DNA from: Arthrobacter sp. Leaf337 | GTDB lineage: Bacteria; Actinomycetota; Actinomycetes; Actinomycetales; Micrococcaceae | DNA: 64,000 bases | Assembly: GCF_001423745.1 (NCBI RefSeq) | Contig: NZ_LMPC01000007.1 | Coordinates: 50,785 to 114,784 of the forward strand | Direction of reading: 5' to 3' | Part shown: one piece after another, positions 16,791 through 25,492 of the stretch | Layout: every line of letters begins with the position of its first letter | Numbering within the stretch: position 1 is the stretch's first letter | Made by a program: the position numbers and the translations under genes | Notes under the pieces: model-generated | Database searches by the model: none | What the model saw: the letters and a program-made list of their open reading frames with translations, nothing else | Told to the model about the DNA's origin: nothing

Positions 16791-18062
16791 TTACGGGCGG
16801 AGCGCGGCCCTCGAGGGGTGGTACGCGAGGGCCCAGTAGGCGAGCATGGCGATGCCGCACACCACGCCCAGGCTGGACACGGTGAGCTGCCACTGCGTCT
16901 GCGGGTCCTTGCCCCATTCGGCTGCTCCGGCCCAGACGGCCAGGTTCTTTGGCGTCATGTAGAAGGCGATGGTGGAGAAGACCACGATGACCCAGCCGGC
17001 CGTACGCATCCTGCCGTTTCGTGACGGCACGCGGTGCATCGCGAAGACCATGCTGGGCAATGCAACAGCAACCCAGACCCAGTGGTGCGACCAGGAAACC
17101 GGGCTGATCAACAGCATCAGGACGGCGGTGGCGGACACTGCGATGAAGTTCTCGTCAGCGTCCACCGCCCATTTGATGACCAGGGCGGCGAGAACCACCA
17201 GCGCCAGCGAGAGGCCCAGCCACGCCAGGTTGGTCAGTGACGAGTCCGGCATGCCGACGTGCAGGAGCAGCCCCTTGACGGACAGGTTGTCCACGTAGCC
17301 GGGACCGCCGATCCGTCCGGTGTCCGGCAGGATCTTGGTCCAGAAGGTCAGCGAGGCATTCGGCAGCACCGCCCAGGACAGCGCAATGGAACCGAAGAAG
17401 CCGGCGGCCATCCAGCCCAGCGCCTTGAAATCGCGGCGGACCAGGAAGTACAGGCCGAACGCGAGCGGGGTGAGCTTCACTCCGGCGGCCAGACCGATCA
17501 GCAGGCCTGCGGGCCAGCGGATTTCGCCCGCACGCGACTTCCCGTACAACGCGAAATCAGCCAGGATCACGCCCATCAGGATGATGTTGATCTGGCCGAA
17601 GACAAACGTGTCCCGCCATGGCCCCAGGAGCAGGATCGCCCCGGTTCCCAACAAGGCGGTGGTCCTGAAGCGGTAGTCGGCGAAGGCCGCGCGCCACGTC
17701 GTCATGCCGAAGTAGTGCCGGGCCAGCCAGCCGGCCACCACCGCGGCGCCGGCCAGGGCGGCACCGATGAAGAGCAGGCTGCTCGCGCCGAAGTCCATGG
17801 TGGCCAGGGCGGCAAAGAGCAGGGCAGCGAACGGCGGGTACGTAAACGGCAGGCCGTCCCGCGGCGCGTAGAGCTCGTTGACGCCGCCTTCACCCGTTGC
17901 CAGCACGCGGCCGCCGCCGTAGTAGTAGACCTCGAAGTCGTTCATGAACGGCTTGTAGTCCGTGTACAGGAACCACACTGCAAAGGCCAGGATCAGGGCA
18001 CCCGCCGCCGTCGCGAGCCAGCCGCGGGTGGTGGGCGATACGGCCCGAAGCGAGATGGTCAC
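16791..18062 (-). CDS. GT87-family (DUF2029) mannosyltransferase-like membrane protein, paralogue
   Basis: 423 residues, about ten membrane helices, clearly related to the protein at 13229-14614. It shares DFEVYYYGGG with the catalytic-type Asp, PFTYPPFAALL, LGPWRDTFVFGQINIILMG, GVKLTPLAFGLYFLVRRDF, DTGRIGGPGYVDNLS and SPVSWSHHWVW. It should transfer mannose from a polyprenyl-phosphate donor outside the membrane. It ends 66 bases downstream of the HxlR gene start on the same strand and begins a few bases after metB, so it may be read from the metB transcript. The two copies bracket the HxlR/MFS pair. Confidence 0.84.
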   Translation of the reverse strand: MTISLRAVSPTTRGWLATAAGALILAFAVWFLYTDYKPFMNDFEVYYYGGGRVLATGEGGVNELYAPRDGLPFTYPPFAALLFAALATMDFGASSLLFIGAALAGAAVVAGWLARHYFGMTTWRAAFADYRFRTTALLGTGAILLLGPWRDTFVFGQINIILMGVILADFALYGKSRAGEIRWPAGLLIGLAAGVKLTPLAFGLYFLVRRDFKALGWMAAGFFGSIALSWAVLPNASLTFWTKILPDTGRIGGPGYVDNLSVKGLLLHVGMPDSSLTNLAWLGLSLALVVLAALVIKWAVDADENFIAVSATAVLMLLISPVSWSHHWVWVAVALPSMVFAMHRVPSRNGRMRTAGWVIVVFSTIAFYMTPKNLAVWAGAAEWGKDPQTQWQLTVSSLGVVCGIAMLAYWALAYHPSRAALRP

Positions 18063-18068
18063 CGGCGG

Positions 18069-19256
18069 CTAGCTGCCCGTCCCGATGAAGGTGAAGGCGT
18101 GCTCAAGGTCCGCGATGAGGTCCTCGACGTCCTCGATGCCGCAGGAGAGCCGGATCAGGTTGACCGGAACAGCCAGCTCGGTTCCCTTGACGGAGGCATG
18201 CGTCATTTCGGAGGGGTAGTTCATGAGCGATTCGATGCCGCCGAGGGATTCGGCCAGGGTGAAGACCGAGGTGTTCTCCGCGACCGTGCGGGCCGCGGCT
18301 TCGCCGCCCTTGAACTGCACGGAGATCATGCCGCCGAACTTCTTCATCTGCTTCTTCGCGAGCTCGTGGCCCGGGTGCGAGGGCAGGCCCGGGTAGAGCA
18401 CGGCCTCCACTTCGGGGCGCTCCAGCAGCCACTCGGCCACCGCCTGGGCGTTGTCGCTGTGCCGGTCCATCCGGACACCGAGGGTCTTGAGCCCGCGGGT
18501 GGTGAGGAAGGCGTCCATGGGGCCGGAAACCGCGCCAACGGCGAACTGGACGAAGCCGATCTTCTCGGCAAGCCCGGCGTCGTTGACCACGATCGCACCG
18601 CCGACGACGTCGGAGTGGCCGCCGATGTATTTGGTGGTGGAGTGCACCACGATGTCGGCACCGAGCGCCAGCGGGGTCTGCAGGTAGGGAGAAGCGAAGG
18701 TGTTGTCCACCACCAGGAGGGCCCCGGCGTCGTGCGCCAGCTTGGCCAGGGCAGCGATGTCGGTGATCTTCATCATCGGGTTGGACGGAGTCTCCACCCA
18801 CACGAGGCGGGTCTTGCCGCCGTCTGTTCCGCCCGCGGCAACGGCCGTGGCGACGGCGTCGAGGTCCGCCATGTCCACGGGCGTGTTGCCGATTCCCCAT
18901 TCACCCAGCACACGGCTGATCAGGCGGTAGGTTCCGCCGTAGGCGTCGTTGCCCAGCACGATGTGGTCCCCGGGGCGGGTGAGGGCACGGATGAGGGAGT
19001 CCTCCGCGGCCAGGCCGGAGCTGAAGGAGTACGCGTGCGAGCCGCCTTCGAGCGCGGCCAACTGCTCCTGCAGCGCGTCGCGGGTGGGGTTTCCGCCGCG
19101 GCCGTATTCATAGCCGTCACGGAGCCCGCCGATTCCGTCCTGGGCATACGTGGAACTGAAGTGCAGCGGGGGCACGACAGCGCCGGTCCGCGGCTCGAAG
19201 GCCTGGCCGGCGTGGACGGCGCGGGTGTTGAAACCTTGGTTTTCAGAAACAGACAT
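18069..19256 (-). CDS. metB: Cystathionine gamma-synthase / gamma-lyase family PLP enzyme
   Basis: 395 residues. The Cys/Met metabolism PLP-enzyme fold shows YEYGRGGNPTRDALQEQLAAL, FSSGLAAEDSLI, the PLP-phosphate and ring-stacking region, VDNTFASPYLQTPL and the Schiff-base Lys in VHSTTKYIGGHSD, with LIRLSCGIEDVEDL at the C-terminus. MetB joins O-acylhomoserine and Cys to cystathionine; close relatives cleave cystathionine. The adjacent cystathionine beta-synthase favours a reverse transsulfuration role, so lyase activity is plausible. Start at ATG 19256 with AAAGGA upstream; an ORF extension further upstream is repeat sequence. Confidence 0.9.
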   Translation of the reverse strand: MSVSENQGFNTRAVHAGQAFEPRTGAVVPPLHFSSTYAQDGIGGLRDGYEYGRGGNPTRDALQEQLAALEGGSHAYSFSSGLAAEDSLIRALTRPGDHIVLGNDAYGGTYRLISRVLGEWGIGNTPVDMADLDAVATAVAAGGTDGGKTRLVWVETPSNPMMKITDIAALAKLAHDAGALLVVDNTFASPYLQTPLALGADIVVHSTTKYIGGHSDVVGGAIVVNDAGLAEKIGFVQFAVGAVSGPMDAFLTTRGLKTLGVRMDRHSDNAQAVAEWLLERPEVEAVLYPGLPSHPGHELAKKQMKKFGGMISVQFKGGEAAARTVAENTSVFTLAESLGGIESLMNYPSEMTHASVKGTELAVPVNLIRLSCGIEDVEDLIADLEHAFTFIGTGS

Positions 19257-19273
19257 TGAAGGTCCTTTCATAC

Positions 19274-19336
19274 GGTGATCGAGCCCGCATCCGGAGCCCG
19301 AACTTGTCGATCCGGGTTTCGACAGGCTCAAGCACC
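19274..19336. repeat. REP-like dispersed repeat (GGTGATCGAGCC...GGCTCAAGCACC)
   Basis: Inverted ends GGTGATCGAGCC (19274-19285) and GGCTCAAGCACC (19325-19336), with GGGTTTCGACAGGCTCAA forming the second arm. It resembles the sequence at 62702-62766 and the common actinobacterial GATTGAGCCTGTCGAAA repeat. It occupies almost all of the gap between the CBS stop and metB start. Confidence 0.6.
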
Positions 19337-19341
19337 GGAAG

Positions 19342-20727
19342 TTAGTTACTGAGGTAGGCGAGCAGGTCGTGGCGGGTCAGGATGCCCACGGGGGCGCCGA
19401 CGAAGGTGACCATCACGGTGTCGACGTCGGAGAGCAGTTCGCGGGCGGCGGAGATGGTCTCCAGGGACCCGATCACGGGCAGTCGCTCCCCCATGTGTTC
19501 GGAGATCTTGTCGGTCAGCTTCGCCTCGCCGCGGAACAGCTTGGAGGTGAGGCTCCGCTCGTCCACGGCGCCCAGCACTTCGCCCATGACCACCGGCGGC
19601 TCCTGGGACAGGACCGGGATGTGGGAGACGCCGAACTCATTCATGATGTTGATGACATCGCGGACGGTTTCGTTAGGGTGGATGTGCACCAGCGCCGGAA
19701 GTTCACCGGTCTTCGACTTGAGCACCTCGCCGACAGAGGCCTCTTCGCCGCCGGACAGGAAACCGTAGGAGCGCATCCACTGGTCGTTGAAGATCTTGGC
19801 CAGGTAGCCGCGGCCCGAGTCGGGCAGGATCACCACCACCACGGCGTCCTCGGGCAGGTCCTTGGCCACCTGGAGTGCGGCCACCACGGCCATGCCCGAG
19901 GAGCCACCCACCAGTAGGCCCTCTTCGCGGGCCAGCCTGCGGGTCATCTCGAAGGACTCGGCGTCGCTGACGGCAATCACGTCGTCCGGGACGGCCTTGT
20001 CGTAGTTCGCCGGCCACATGTCCTCGCCGACGCCCTCCACGAAGTAGGGGCGGCCGGTGCCGCCGGAGTAAACCGAGCCTTCGGGGTCGGCGCCGATGAT
20101 CCGGACGCGTCCGCCGTCGGCCTCGGGACGGTTGGCGGACACCTCCTTGAGGTAGCGGCCCGTTCCGGTGATGGTGCCGCCGGTCCCGGCGCCGATCACG
20201 CAGTGCGTGACCCGGCCGTCGGTGTCGCGCCAGATTTCGGGCCCGGTGGTCTCGTAGTGGCTGCCGGGCGCGGCGGGGTTGGAGAACTGGTCCGGCTTGT
20301 AGGCGCCGGGGATTTCGGTGACGAGTCGGTCCGACACGCTGTAATAGCTTTGCGGGCTGTCCGGGGCGACGGCGGTCGGCGTCACAACCACTTCGGCACC
20401 GTAGGCCTGCAGGACGGCGCGCTTGTCCTCGCCCACCTTGTCCGGCACGACGAAGACGCACCGGTAGCCCTTCTGCTGTGCCACGAGGGCCAGGCCAACA
20501 CCGGTGTTTCCGGACGTGGGTTCAACAATGGTTCCGCCGGGGAGCAGTTTGCCGTCCCGTTCCGCCTCTTCGATCATCTTCGCCGCGATCCGGTCCTTGA
20601 TGGACCCGCCCGGGTTCAGGTATTCCACCTTGGCCAGGACGGTGGCTTGGATGCCGTCGGTGACGTGGTTGAGCTTGACGAGAGGCGTGTTGCCGATGAG
20701 GTCCAGGACGGACTGGGCGTACTTCAT
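19342..20727 (-). CDS. cbs: Cystathionine beta-synthase
   Basis: 461 residues. The PLP fold-type II domain has SIKDRIAAKMIEEAE with the Schiff-base Lys, EPTSGNTGVGLALV, GAGTGGTITGTGRYLK and VGGSSGMAV. A C-terminal pair of CBS domains follows (from about residue 330, HPNETVRDVINIMNEFGVSHIPV and RLPVIGSLETISAARELL). It condenses Ser (or O-acetylserine) with homocysteine to cystathionine, the first step of reverse transsulfuration. It pairs with the downstream metB-like gene 85 bases away. No Shine-Dalgarno precedes ATG 20727; TAACTT about nine bases upstream could be a -10 element of a leaderless mRNA. Confidence 0.92.
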   Translation of the reverse strand: MKYAQSVLDLIGNTPLVKLNHVTDGIQATVLAKVEYLNPGGSIKDRIAAKMIEEAERDGKLLPGGTIVEPTSGNTGVGLALVAQQKGYRCVFVVPDKVGEDKRAVLQAYGAEVVVTPTAVAPDSPQSYYSVSDRLVTEIPGAYKPDQFSNPAAPGSHYETTGPEIWRDTDGRVTHCVIGAGTGGTITGTGRYLKEVSANRPEADGGRVRIIGADPEGSVYSGGTGRPYFVEGVGEDMWPANYDKAVPDDVIAVSDAESFEMTRRLAREEGLLVGGSSGMAVVAALQVAKDLPEDAVVVVILPDSGRGYLAKIFNDQWMRSYGFLSGGEEASVGEVLKSKTGELPALVHIHPNETVRDVINIMNEFGVSHIPVLSQEPPVVMGEVLGAVDERSLTSKLFRGEAKLTDKISEHMGERLPVIGSLETISAARELLSDVDTVMVTFVGAPVGILTRHDLLAYLSN

Positions 20728-20793
20728 AGGTACAAAGTTACCGTCTCGGGACCGCTGCACCCGCTTTGGCAGCGAGGGTGGGACGATCGGGCC

Positions 20794-21102
20794 GTGCATC
20801 ACCTGCAGCTGGCCGGACTGGGCGCGGGCGCCGCCGACGCAGCCAACAACCTCCCCGCCTACCTGGTCCTGGAACCGGTGGCGGGATCGCCCGTGAGGCT
20901 GGCGGCCCTGCTCATCGGCGTAAACCTTGGTCCGCTGGTCAGTCCGTGGGCGTCCCTGGCCACGTTGCTCTGGCACGAACGGCTCCGTGCGCTGAACGTC
21001 CGGATCAAATGGGGCGGATTCGCGCTCGCAGGCCTGGCAGCCGTGGCGCTGACCGTTCCCTTGGCTGTCGTGGCGCTGTGGGTGGTCTCAGGGATGCACT
21101 GA
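20794..21102 (+). pseudogene. Remnant of an ArsB/SLC13-type permease (C-terminal part only)
   Basis: About 102 codons remain from GTG 20794. The conserved C-terminal signature is intact: DAANNLPAYLVLEPVAG, VNLGPLVSPWASLATLLWHE, LNVRIKWGGF, and a last membrane helix ending ALWVVSGMH. In ArsB-like carriers of about 420 residues these blocks are the final quarter. The upstream three quarters are missing and replaced by the divergent CBS gene, so this is probably a truncated, non-functional gene. The reading frame is open and could make a short membrane peptide. Confidence 0.68.
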
Positions 21103-21134
21103 GGGGGATGCAGTGAGGGGGATGCGCTGAGGCG

Positions 21135-21587
21135 CTACGCTCCGATGTCGTTCGCTGCGGCGTCGGAGCTGGCGGCAGGGTTGGAGCCGGGTTCGGCGTT
21201 CTGCCACAGGCCGACGATGTTGCCTTCGCTGTCTTTGAAATACGCGTTCCATCCCATGCCTGGAACCTCCATTTTGGCCCGGTGGACCGCACCGCCCAGG
21301 GCGGCAATTTTCTCTAAGGCCGCGTCAATGTCCTCGACGTCAACAGTGACAACCGGGGCGGTCAAGTCCCCGCGCCTGAACAGACCGCCGTTGATGGATC
21401 CGGGAACAGTGGGCATGCCCGTTTCGTCCATCGGCGTGGTCATCGCCAGGCTGTATTCCATTTCGGGCATGACCTGAAATTCCCACCCGAAAGCGGATGT
21501 GTAGAAGTCCCGTGCGCGGTTTTCGTCGTCCGCGGGGATCTCGAAGTGCACCACTCCTCCGGCCACTGTTCTCACCTGGCATTCCAC
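21135..21587 (-). CDS. VOC-family (glyoxalase/bleomycin resistance-like) protein
   Basis: 150 residues with paired beta-alpha-beta-beta-beta modules: VVHFEIPADDENRARDFYTSAFGWEF, then VVTVDVEDIDAALEKIAALGG and GMGWNAYFKDSEGNIVGLWQ. The metal-ligand pattern of H/E residues (His in VVHFEI and Glu in DSEGN) is visible. Such single-domain proteins act as dimers in metal-dependent lyases, dioxygenases or antibiotic sequestration, with no substrate readable here. The start could be the ATG at 21587 or a GTG a few codons later. Confidence 0.83.
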   Translation of the reverse strand: MECQVRTVAGGVVHFEIPADDENRARDFYTSAFGWEFQVMPEMEYSLAMTTPMDETGMPTVPGSINGGLFRRGDLTAPVVTVDVEDIDAALEKIAALGGAVHRAKMEVPGMGWNAYFKDSEGNIVGLWQNAEPGSNPAASSDAAANDIGA

Positions 21588-21682
21588 AGTCCGGCCCTAC
21601 AGGGCCCGGCGCGGGCGGTCCGCGCCACAACTGGAGTCTAGGCCCGGGCATGCCAGACGGGCAGGGCCGTTTGGCCTTGCCC

Positions 21683-21727
21683 GTTTCCGGCACTGCTGTT
21701 TCCGGCACTGCTGTTTCCGGCACTGTC
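21683..21727. repeat. Three tandem copies of a 15-base unit
   Basis: GTTTCCGGCACTGCT repeated three times in direct tandem (third copy ends GTC), in the gap just before the glycosylase gene, ending 24 bases before its ATG. Could be slippage or spaced binding sites. Confidence 0.8.
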
Positions 21728-21751
21728 AGCCCAGCGTGGGACGATTGTTAA

Positions 21752-22732
21752 ATGACCATCGCAGACGTCCCCGCCGGCCTGGCCGCCGCGGCGGACGCCT
21801 CGCTGCGGTGGCATCCCGGCGGCCCGTTCAGCCTGCTGCAGTCCCTCGGAACCTTGATGCGCGGCAACGGTGATCCCGCTTTTGCGTCGGGGCCGGACGG
21901 GCTCTGGATGGCGTTCACGACGCCGGGCGGCCCGGTGACGCTGCGTCTCGCCGTTTCCGGGGACCCCCGCGAACCGGCAGTCGACATTCAGTCGTGGGGA
22001 CCGGGTTCGGAGGAGGCCGTGGCCGCCGCCCCGCGGCTGCTGGGCAGCGGGGACGACTGGTCCGCTTTTGACCACCCGGAGTTCCACGCCACGCTCCCCC
22101 GGATGGTGGTGGAGGCCCGACGCCGGAACCTGGCGCTGCGACTCCCTGCCACCGGCCGGATGATTGACTCGCTGGTGCCCACCATTCTTGAGCAGAAGGT
22201 CACGGTCATCGAAGCGCGCCGGGGTTACCGCTACCTGGTGTACCGCTTCGGCACCGCGGCACCCGGCGCGGGCACGGCCGCACCGGCGGGGCTGCGGCTT
22301 CAGCCCACCCCGGAGCAGTGGCTGCGCGTCCCGTCGTGGGAGTGGCACAAGGCCGGCGTGGGACCGCAGCGTTCGGCAACGGTCATGCGGGCGCTGCGTT
22401 CCGCCGTCGCCCTTGAACGTCTGGCGAAGGTGCCGGCCGCGGAAGCAGCGGCCAAGATGCAGACCATTCCCGGCATCGGCAGCTGGACCACGGCGGAGGT
22501 GGTGCAGAGAACCCATGGCTGCCCGGACTCCATCGCGGTGGGCGACTACCACCTCGCGGCCTACGTGGGGGCCGCGCTGACCGGGCGGAGGACTGACGAC
22601 GCCGGCATGCTGCGGCTGTTGGCCCCGTGGCAGGGACACCGGCAGCGGGTGGTGCGGATGATCGGCCTCAGCGGCTTCCGGAAACCCACGTTCGGCCCCC
22701 GCATGACCATCCAGGACCACCGCCGGCACTAG
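21752..22732 (+). CDS. HhH-GPD superfamily DNA-3-methyladenine glycosylase-like protein
   Basis: 326 residues. The helix-hairpin-helix is MQTIPGIGSWTTAEVVQR, followed by the catalytic-type Asp in SIAVGDYHLA; the preceding domain carries LVPTILEQKVTV. This is the AlkA-like pattern for excision of alkylated bases. The N-terminal 140 residues form the beta-rich domain seen in AlkA/OGG1-type enzymes. There is no iron-sulfur Cys cluster. It works alone in base excision repair, and no ada/ogt gene lies beside it. The C-terminal RKPTFGPRMTIQDHRRH is basic. Confidence 0.86.
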   Translation: MTIADVPAGLAAAADASLRWHPGGPFSLLQSLGTLMRGNGDPAFASGPDGLWMAFTTPGGPVTLRLAVSGDPREPAVDIQSWGPGSEEAVAAAPRLLGSGDDWSAFDHPEFHATLPRMVVEARRRNLALRLPATGRMIDSLVPTILEQKVTVIEARRGYRYLVYRFGTAAPGAGTAAPAGLRLQPTPEQWLRVPSWEWHKAGVGPQRSATVMRALRSAVALERLAKVPAAEAAAKMQTIPGIGSWTTAEVVQRTHGCPDSIAVGDYHLAAYVGAALTGRRTDDAGMLRLLAPWQGHRQRVVRMIGLSGFRKPTFGPRMTIQDHRRH

Positions 22733-22779
22733 CTATAGTGCGCAGGCTGAGTGCGAACGGACACTTGCGGCCCCATTGA

Positions 22780-24456
22780 TCACAGCCCCAGCCGTGCCAC
22801 GGCCTCGTGCCTCATCTCCACCTTGCGGATCTTCCCGGAAACGGTCATCGGGAAGCTGTCCCGGACCTCCACGTAGCGCGGGATCTTGTAGTGGGCCAGC
22901 CTCCCCCGGCAGAACTCGGCGACGGCGGGCGCGTCCAGCGGCTCCGCGCCGGGCTTGAGGATGACGCAGGCCATGAGTTCCTCGCCGTACTTGGCATCGG
23001 GGACGCCGATCACCTGCACATCCTGGATCGATGGGTGGGTGTAGAGGAATTCCTCGATCTCGCGCGGGTAGATGTTTTCGCCGCCGCGGATCACCATGTC
23101 CTTGATCCTGCCCTCGATCACCACGTACCCGGCCGCGTCCATGCGGGCCAGGTCGCCGGTGTGCATCCAGCCGTCCGCGTCGATGGCCTCGGCGGTCTTG
23201 TCCGGCTGGTTCCAGTACCCCTTCATCACGGCGTAGCCGCGGGTGCACAGCTCGCCGATCTCGCCTCGCTCCAGCACGCTGCCCGTCACCGGGTCCACCA
23301 CCTGGCTCTCAAGCTGCGGCATGGTCCGGCCGACGGTCTCCGTGCGCTGCTGCATGGTGTCCCCCACACGGGTCATGGTGGACACCGGGGACGTTTCCGT
23401 CATGCCGTAGCAGATGGCCACATCCTTCATGTTCATCTCCGTGATGACCCGGTTCATCACCTCAATCGGACAGAGTGACCCGGCCATGACGCCGGTGCGG
23501 AGCGTGGACAGGTCGTACGAGGCGAAGTCCGGCAGCGCCAGCTCGGCGATGAACATGGTGGGCACGCCGTACAGGGACGTCCCGCCGAAGTCCTGGACCG
23601 CTTCCAGCGCGGCCGCCGGAGTGAAGGAGCGTCCCGGAATGATGGTGGCTGCGCCGTGGCTCAGGGCATTCAGGTTCCCGATCACCATCCCGAAGCAGTG
23701 GTAGAAGGGCACCGGAACCACCACCCGGTCATGCTCCGTATAGCCCAGCAGCTCACCGATGGAATAGCCGTTGTTCAGGATGTTGCGGTGCGTCAGGGTG
23801 GCGCCTTTGGGGAACCCGGTGGTGCCCGACGTGTACTGCAGGTTGATGGGGTCGTCCGGGTCCAGCCCCGCCAGGCGGGCCTTCAGGACGGAATGCCCGA
23901 CGTCGTCGGCCCGCTTGAGCAGCTCGGCATACGTCATTTCCGCATCGGTTTCAGGATCGCCGGCCTGCAGCTGGGGCTGGCCGCCGTCGGGCAGGAAGAC
24001 GAGTTCCTTCAGTTCCGGGCATTCGGCGAGGGCCTGCCGGGCCATTCCGGTATAGTCGCTGGCCCGGTCCGACGGCGCTGCCACGAGCATCCTCATGCCG
24101 CTCTGCCTGACCACGAACTCCAGTTCATGGCTGCGGTACGCCGGGTTCACGTTCACCAGGATCGCCCCGATCTTGGCCGTGGCGTACTGCAGGATGGTCC
24201 ACTCCGCGCAGTTGGGGCTCCAGATGCCGATCCGCTCCCCCGCTGTGACACCCCGGGCGAGCAGTGCGCGGGCCAGCCTGTCGACGTCGTCGTTCAGTTT
24301 GGTGTAACTCCAGCGGCGGGCATCGGCGCCGGGGACGGGAGCCGCCTCAATCAGGGCGTCGTGGAACGGAAAACCGGCCACGATCCGCTCGAAGTTCTGG
24401 CCGATGGTCTCGTCAAGCAGCGGGACGTCAGTGTCCCCGGCTGTATAAGCGCGCAT
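22780..24456 (-). CDS. AMP-binding acyl-CoA synthetase
   Basis: 558 residues, full length. ANL motifs: P-loop LQYTSGTTGFPKGATLTHR (about 185-203), CYGMTETSP, the hinge region GWMHTGDLARMDAAGYVVIEGRIKDMVIRGGENIYP, and the catalytic Lys near the end in MTVSGKIRKVEMR. It activates a carboxylic acid as acyl-AMP and transfers it to CoA. The overall pattern resembles medium-chain/ACSF2-like synthetases of beta-oxidation, but chain specificity cannot be read. It is transcribed alone and divergently from the ABM protein. Confidence 0.9.
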   Translation of the reverse strand: MRAYTAGDTDVPLLDETIGQNFERIVAGFPFHDALIEAAPVPGADARRWSYTKLNDDVDRLARALLARGVTAGERIGIWSPNCAEWTILQYATAKIGAILVNVNPAYRSHELEFVVRQSGMRMLVAAPSDRASDYTGMARQALAECPELKELVFLPDGGQPQLQAGDPETDAEMTYAELLKRADDVGHSVLKARLAGLDPDDPINLQYTSGTTGFPKGATLTHRNILNNGYSIGELLGYTEHDRVVVPVPFYHCFGMVIGNLNALSHGAATIIPGRSFTPAAALEAVQDFGGTSLYGVPTMFIAELALPDFASYDLSTLRTGVMAGSLCPIEVMNRVITEMNMKDVAICYGMTETSPVSTMTRVGDTMQQRTETVGRTMPQLESQVVDPVTGSVLERGEIGELCTRGYAVMKGYWNQPDKTAEAIDADGWMHTGDLARMDAAGYVVIEGRIKDMVIRGGENIYPREIEEFLYTHPSIQDVQVIGVPDAKYGEELMACVILKPGAEPLDAPAVAEFCRGRLAHYKIPRYVEVRDSFPMTVSGKIRKVEMRHEAVARLGL

Positions 24457-24569
24457 GTTGGCACGCTACCAACAGACCACCAGTAAAAGAAGCGTAGGAG
24501 AAGCATAAAGCTAGGAAGCCCTACAAAATATTTCGGGACGGCAGGCGATGGCCCGGTAGGGTAAAACGC

Positions 24570-24848
24570 ATGAGTGCACCGATTGACCTGAAGGCAACGT
24601 TCATCCCCAACGACGGCGAATTCTTCCGCGTGAAGCTCGCCCTCGAAATCGCGATCGACGAAGTGGTGAATGAGCCCGGCTGCCTCCGTTACGAACTGAC
24701 GGAGGCCACCGAGGAAAAGCTCGTGCTGACTGAGCAGTGGGCCTCGGAGGAGGACCTGGAGAAGCATTCCAAGGGCACCGCCGTCCAGGACCTCAACGAG
24801 TCGCTGAGCGCCCTGCTGGCCGAACCTGTCCAGCTCGAACGGCTATAG
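24570..24848 (+). CDS. Antibiotic biosynthesis monooxygenase (ABM) domain protein
   Basis: 92 residues forming one ferredoxin-like ABM fold: LKATFIPNDGEFFRVKLALEIAIDEVVNEPGCLRYELTE, then LVLTEQWASEEDLEKHSKG. The GC-Y and EQW-hallmark residues of putative quinol monooxygenases (YgiN-like) are there. Such proteins oxidise or chaperone quinols and polyketide-like compounds as dimers. Divergent to the acyl-CoA synthetase with a 113-base shared promoter region. The following hairpin closes the unit as a single-gene transcript. Confidence 0.85.
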   Translation: MSAPIDLKATFIPNDGEFFRVKLALEIAIDEVVNEPGCLRYELTEATEEKLVLTEQWASEEDLEKHSKGTAVQDLNESLSALLAEPVQLERL

Positions 24849-24883
24849 CCCGCCGCCGATCAGAACCACTTTCCGAGCAAAAC

Positions 24884-24942
24884 AACGCGGGGCCCCTTCG
24901 CCGGCATGAACCTGGATTCATCGGCTGAAGCGGCCCCGCGTT
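24884..24942 (+). terminator. Hairpin between convergent genes (probable terminator)
   Basis: Outer stem AACGCGGGGCC (24884-24894) with GGCCCCGCGTT (24932-24942), extended inwards by CTTCGCCG/CGGCTGAAG-type pairing. It lies between the ABM gene and the convergent thioredoxin gene. Confidence 0.65.
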
Positions 24943-24984
24943 GGAGTTTAAGGCTCTGTGCAGCGGATTTGTGCAGCGGGGCCT

Positions 24985-25398
24985 TTAGGCCTCGGGAATC
25001 TGGGCGCCGTCCTGCTTGCCGGCAGCCGCGGCCGCCTCAGCCTGCGACCGTGCCACGTGGGCGTGGACTTCTTCCATGTCCAGTGCCTTGACGGCGTCAA
25101 CCACCTGTTCCAGCTGCTGGGCGTTCAGCGCGCCGGGCTGCGAGAACACCAGCACCTTTTCGCGGAAGGCCATCAGCGTGGGGATGGACGTGATCCCTGC
25201 CTCGGCGGCCAGCTGCTGTTCGGCTTCGGTGTCCACCTTGGTGAAGACGACGTCCGGGTGCTTCTCGGAAACTGCGGAATACGTGGGTCCAAACTGCTTG
25301 CAGGGACCACACCATTCGGCCCAGAAATCAACGAGGACGATGTCGTTGTTCTCGACGGTTGATGCGAACTGTTCACCTGTAATGTCTACGGTAGCCAT
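24985..25398 (-). CDS. trxA: Thioredoxin-family protein
   Basis: 137 residues. The thioredoxin fold has active site FWAEWCGPCKQF at residues about 25-36 and the cis-Pro segment TSIPTLMAF. After the fold comes an unusual 25-residue Ala/Glu-rich tail (HVARSQAEAAAAAGKQDGAQIPEA) not found in minimal thioredoxins of about 108 residues. It is a cytoplasmic disulfide reductase, probably reduced by thioredoxin reductase encoded elsewhere. Monocistronic, upstream of the thioesterase end. Confidence 0.92.
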   Translation of the reverse strand: MATVDITGEQFASTVENNDIVLVDFWAEWCGPCKQFGPTYSAVSEKHPDVVFTKVDTEAEQQLAAEAGITSIPTLMAFREKVLVFSQPGALNAQQLEQVVDAVKALDMEEVHAHVARSQAEAAAAAGKQDGAQIPEA

Positions 25399-25492
25399 GG
25401 GTCAACGGTACGCGAGGCGTCCGGCGATGTCCCGATCGTTTCGCTCATGGCACACCTCTTGCCGCGTGACGGTTGCTGCACAGTGCCTGGTC

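Noticed and set aside
21638..22729. 363-codon minus-strand frame opposite the HhH-GPD glycosylase
   Set aside because: No recognisable domain; the plus strand carries the hairpin and catalytic Asp of the glycosylase.
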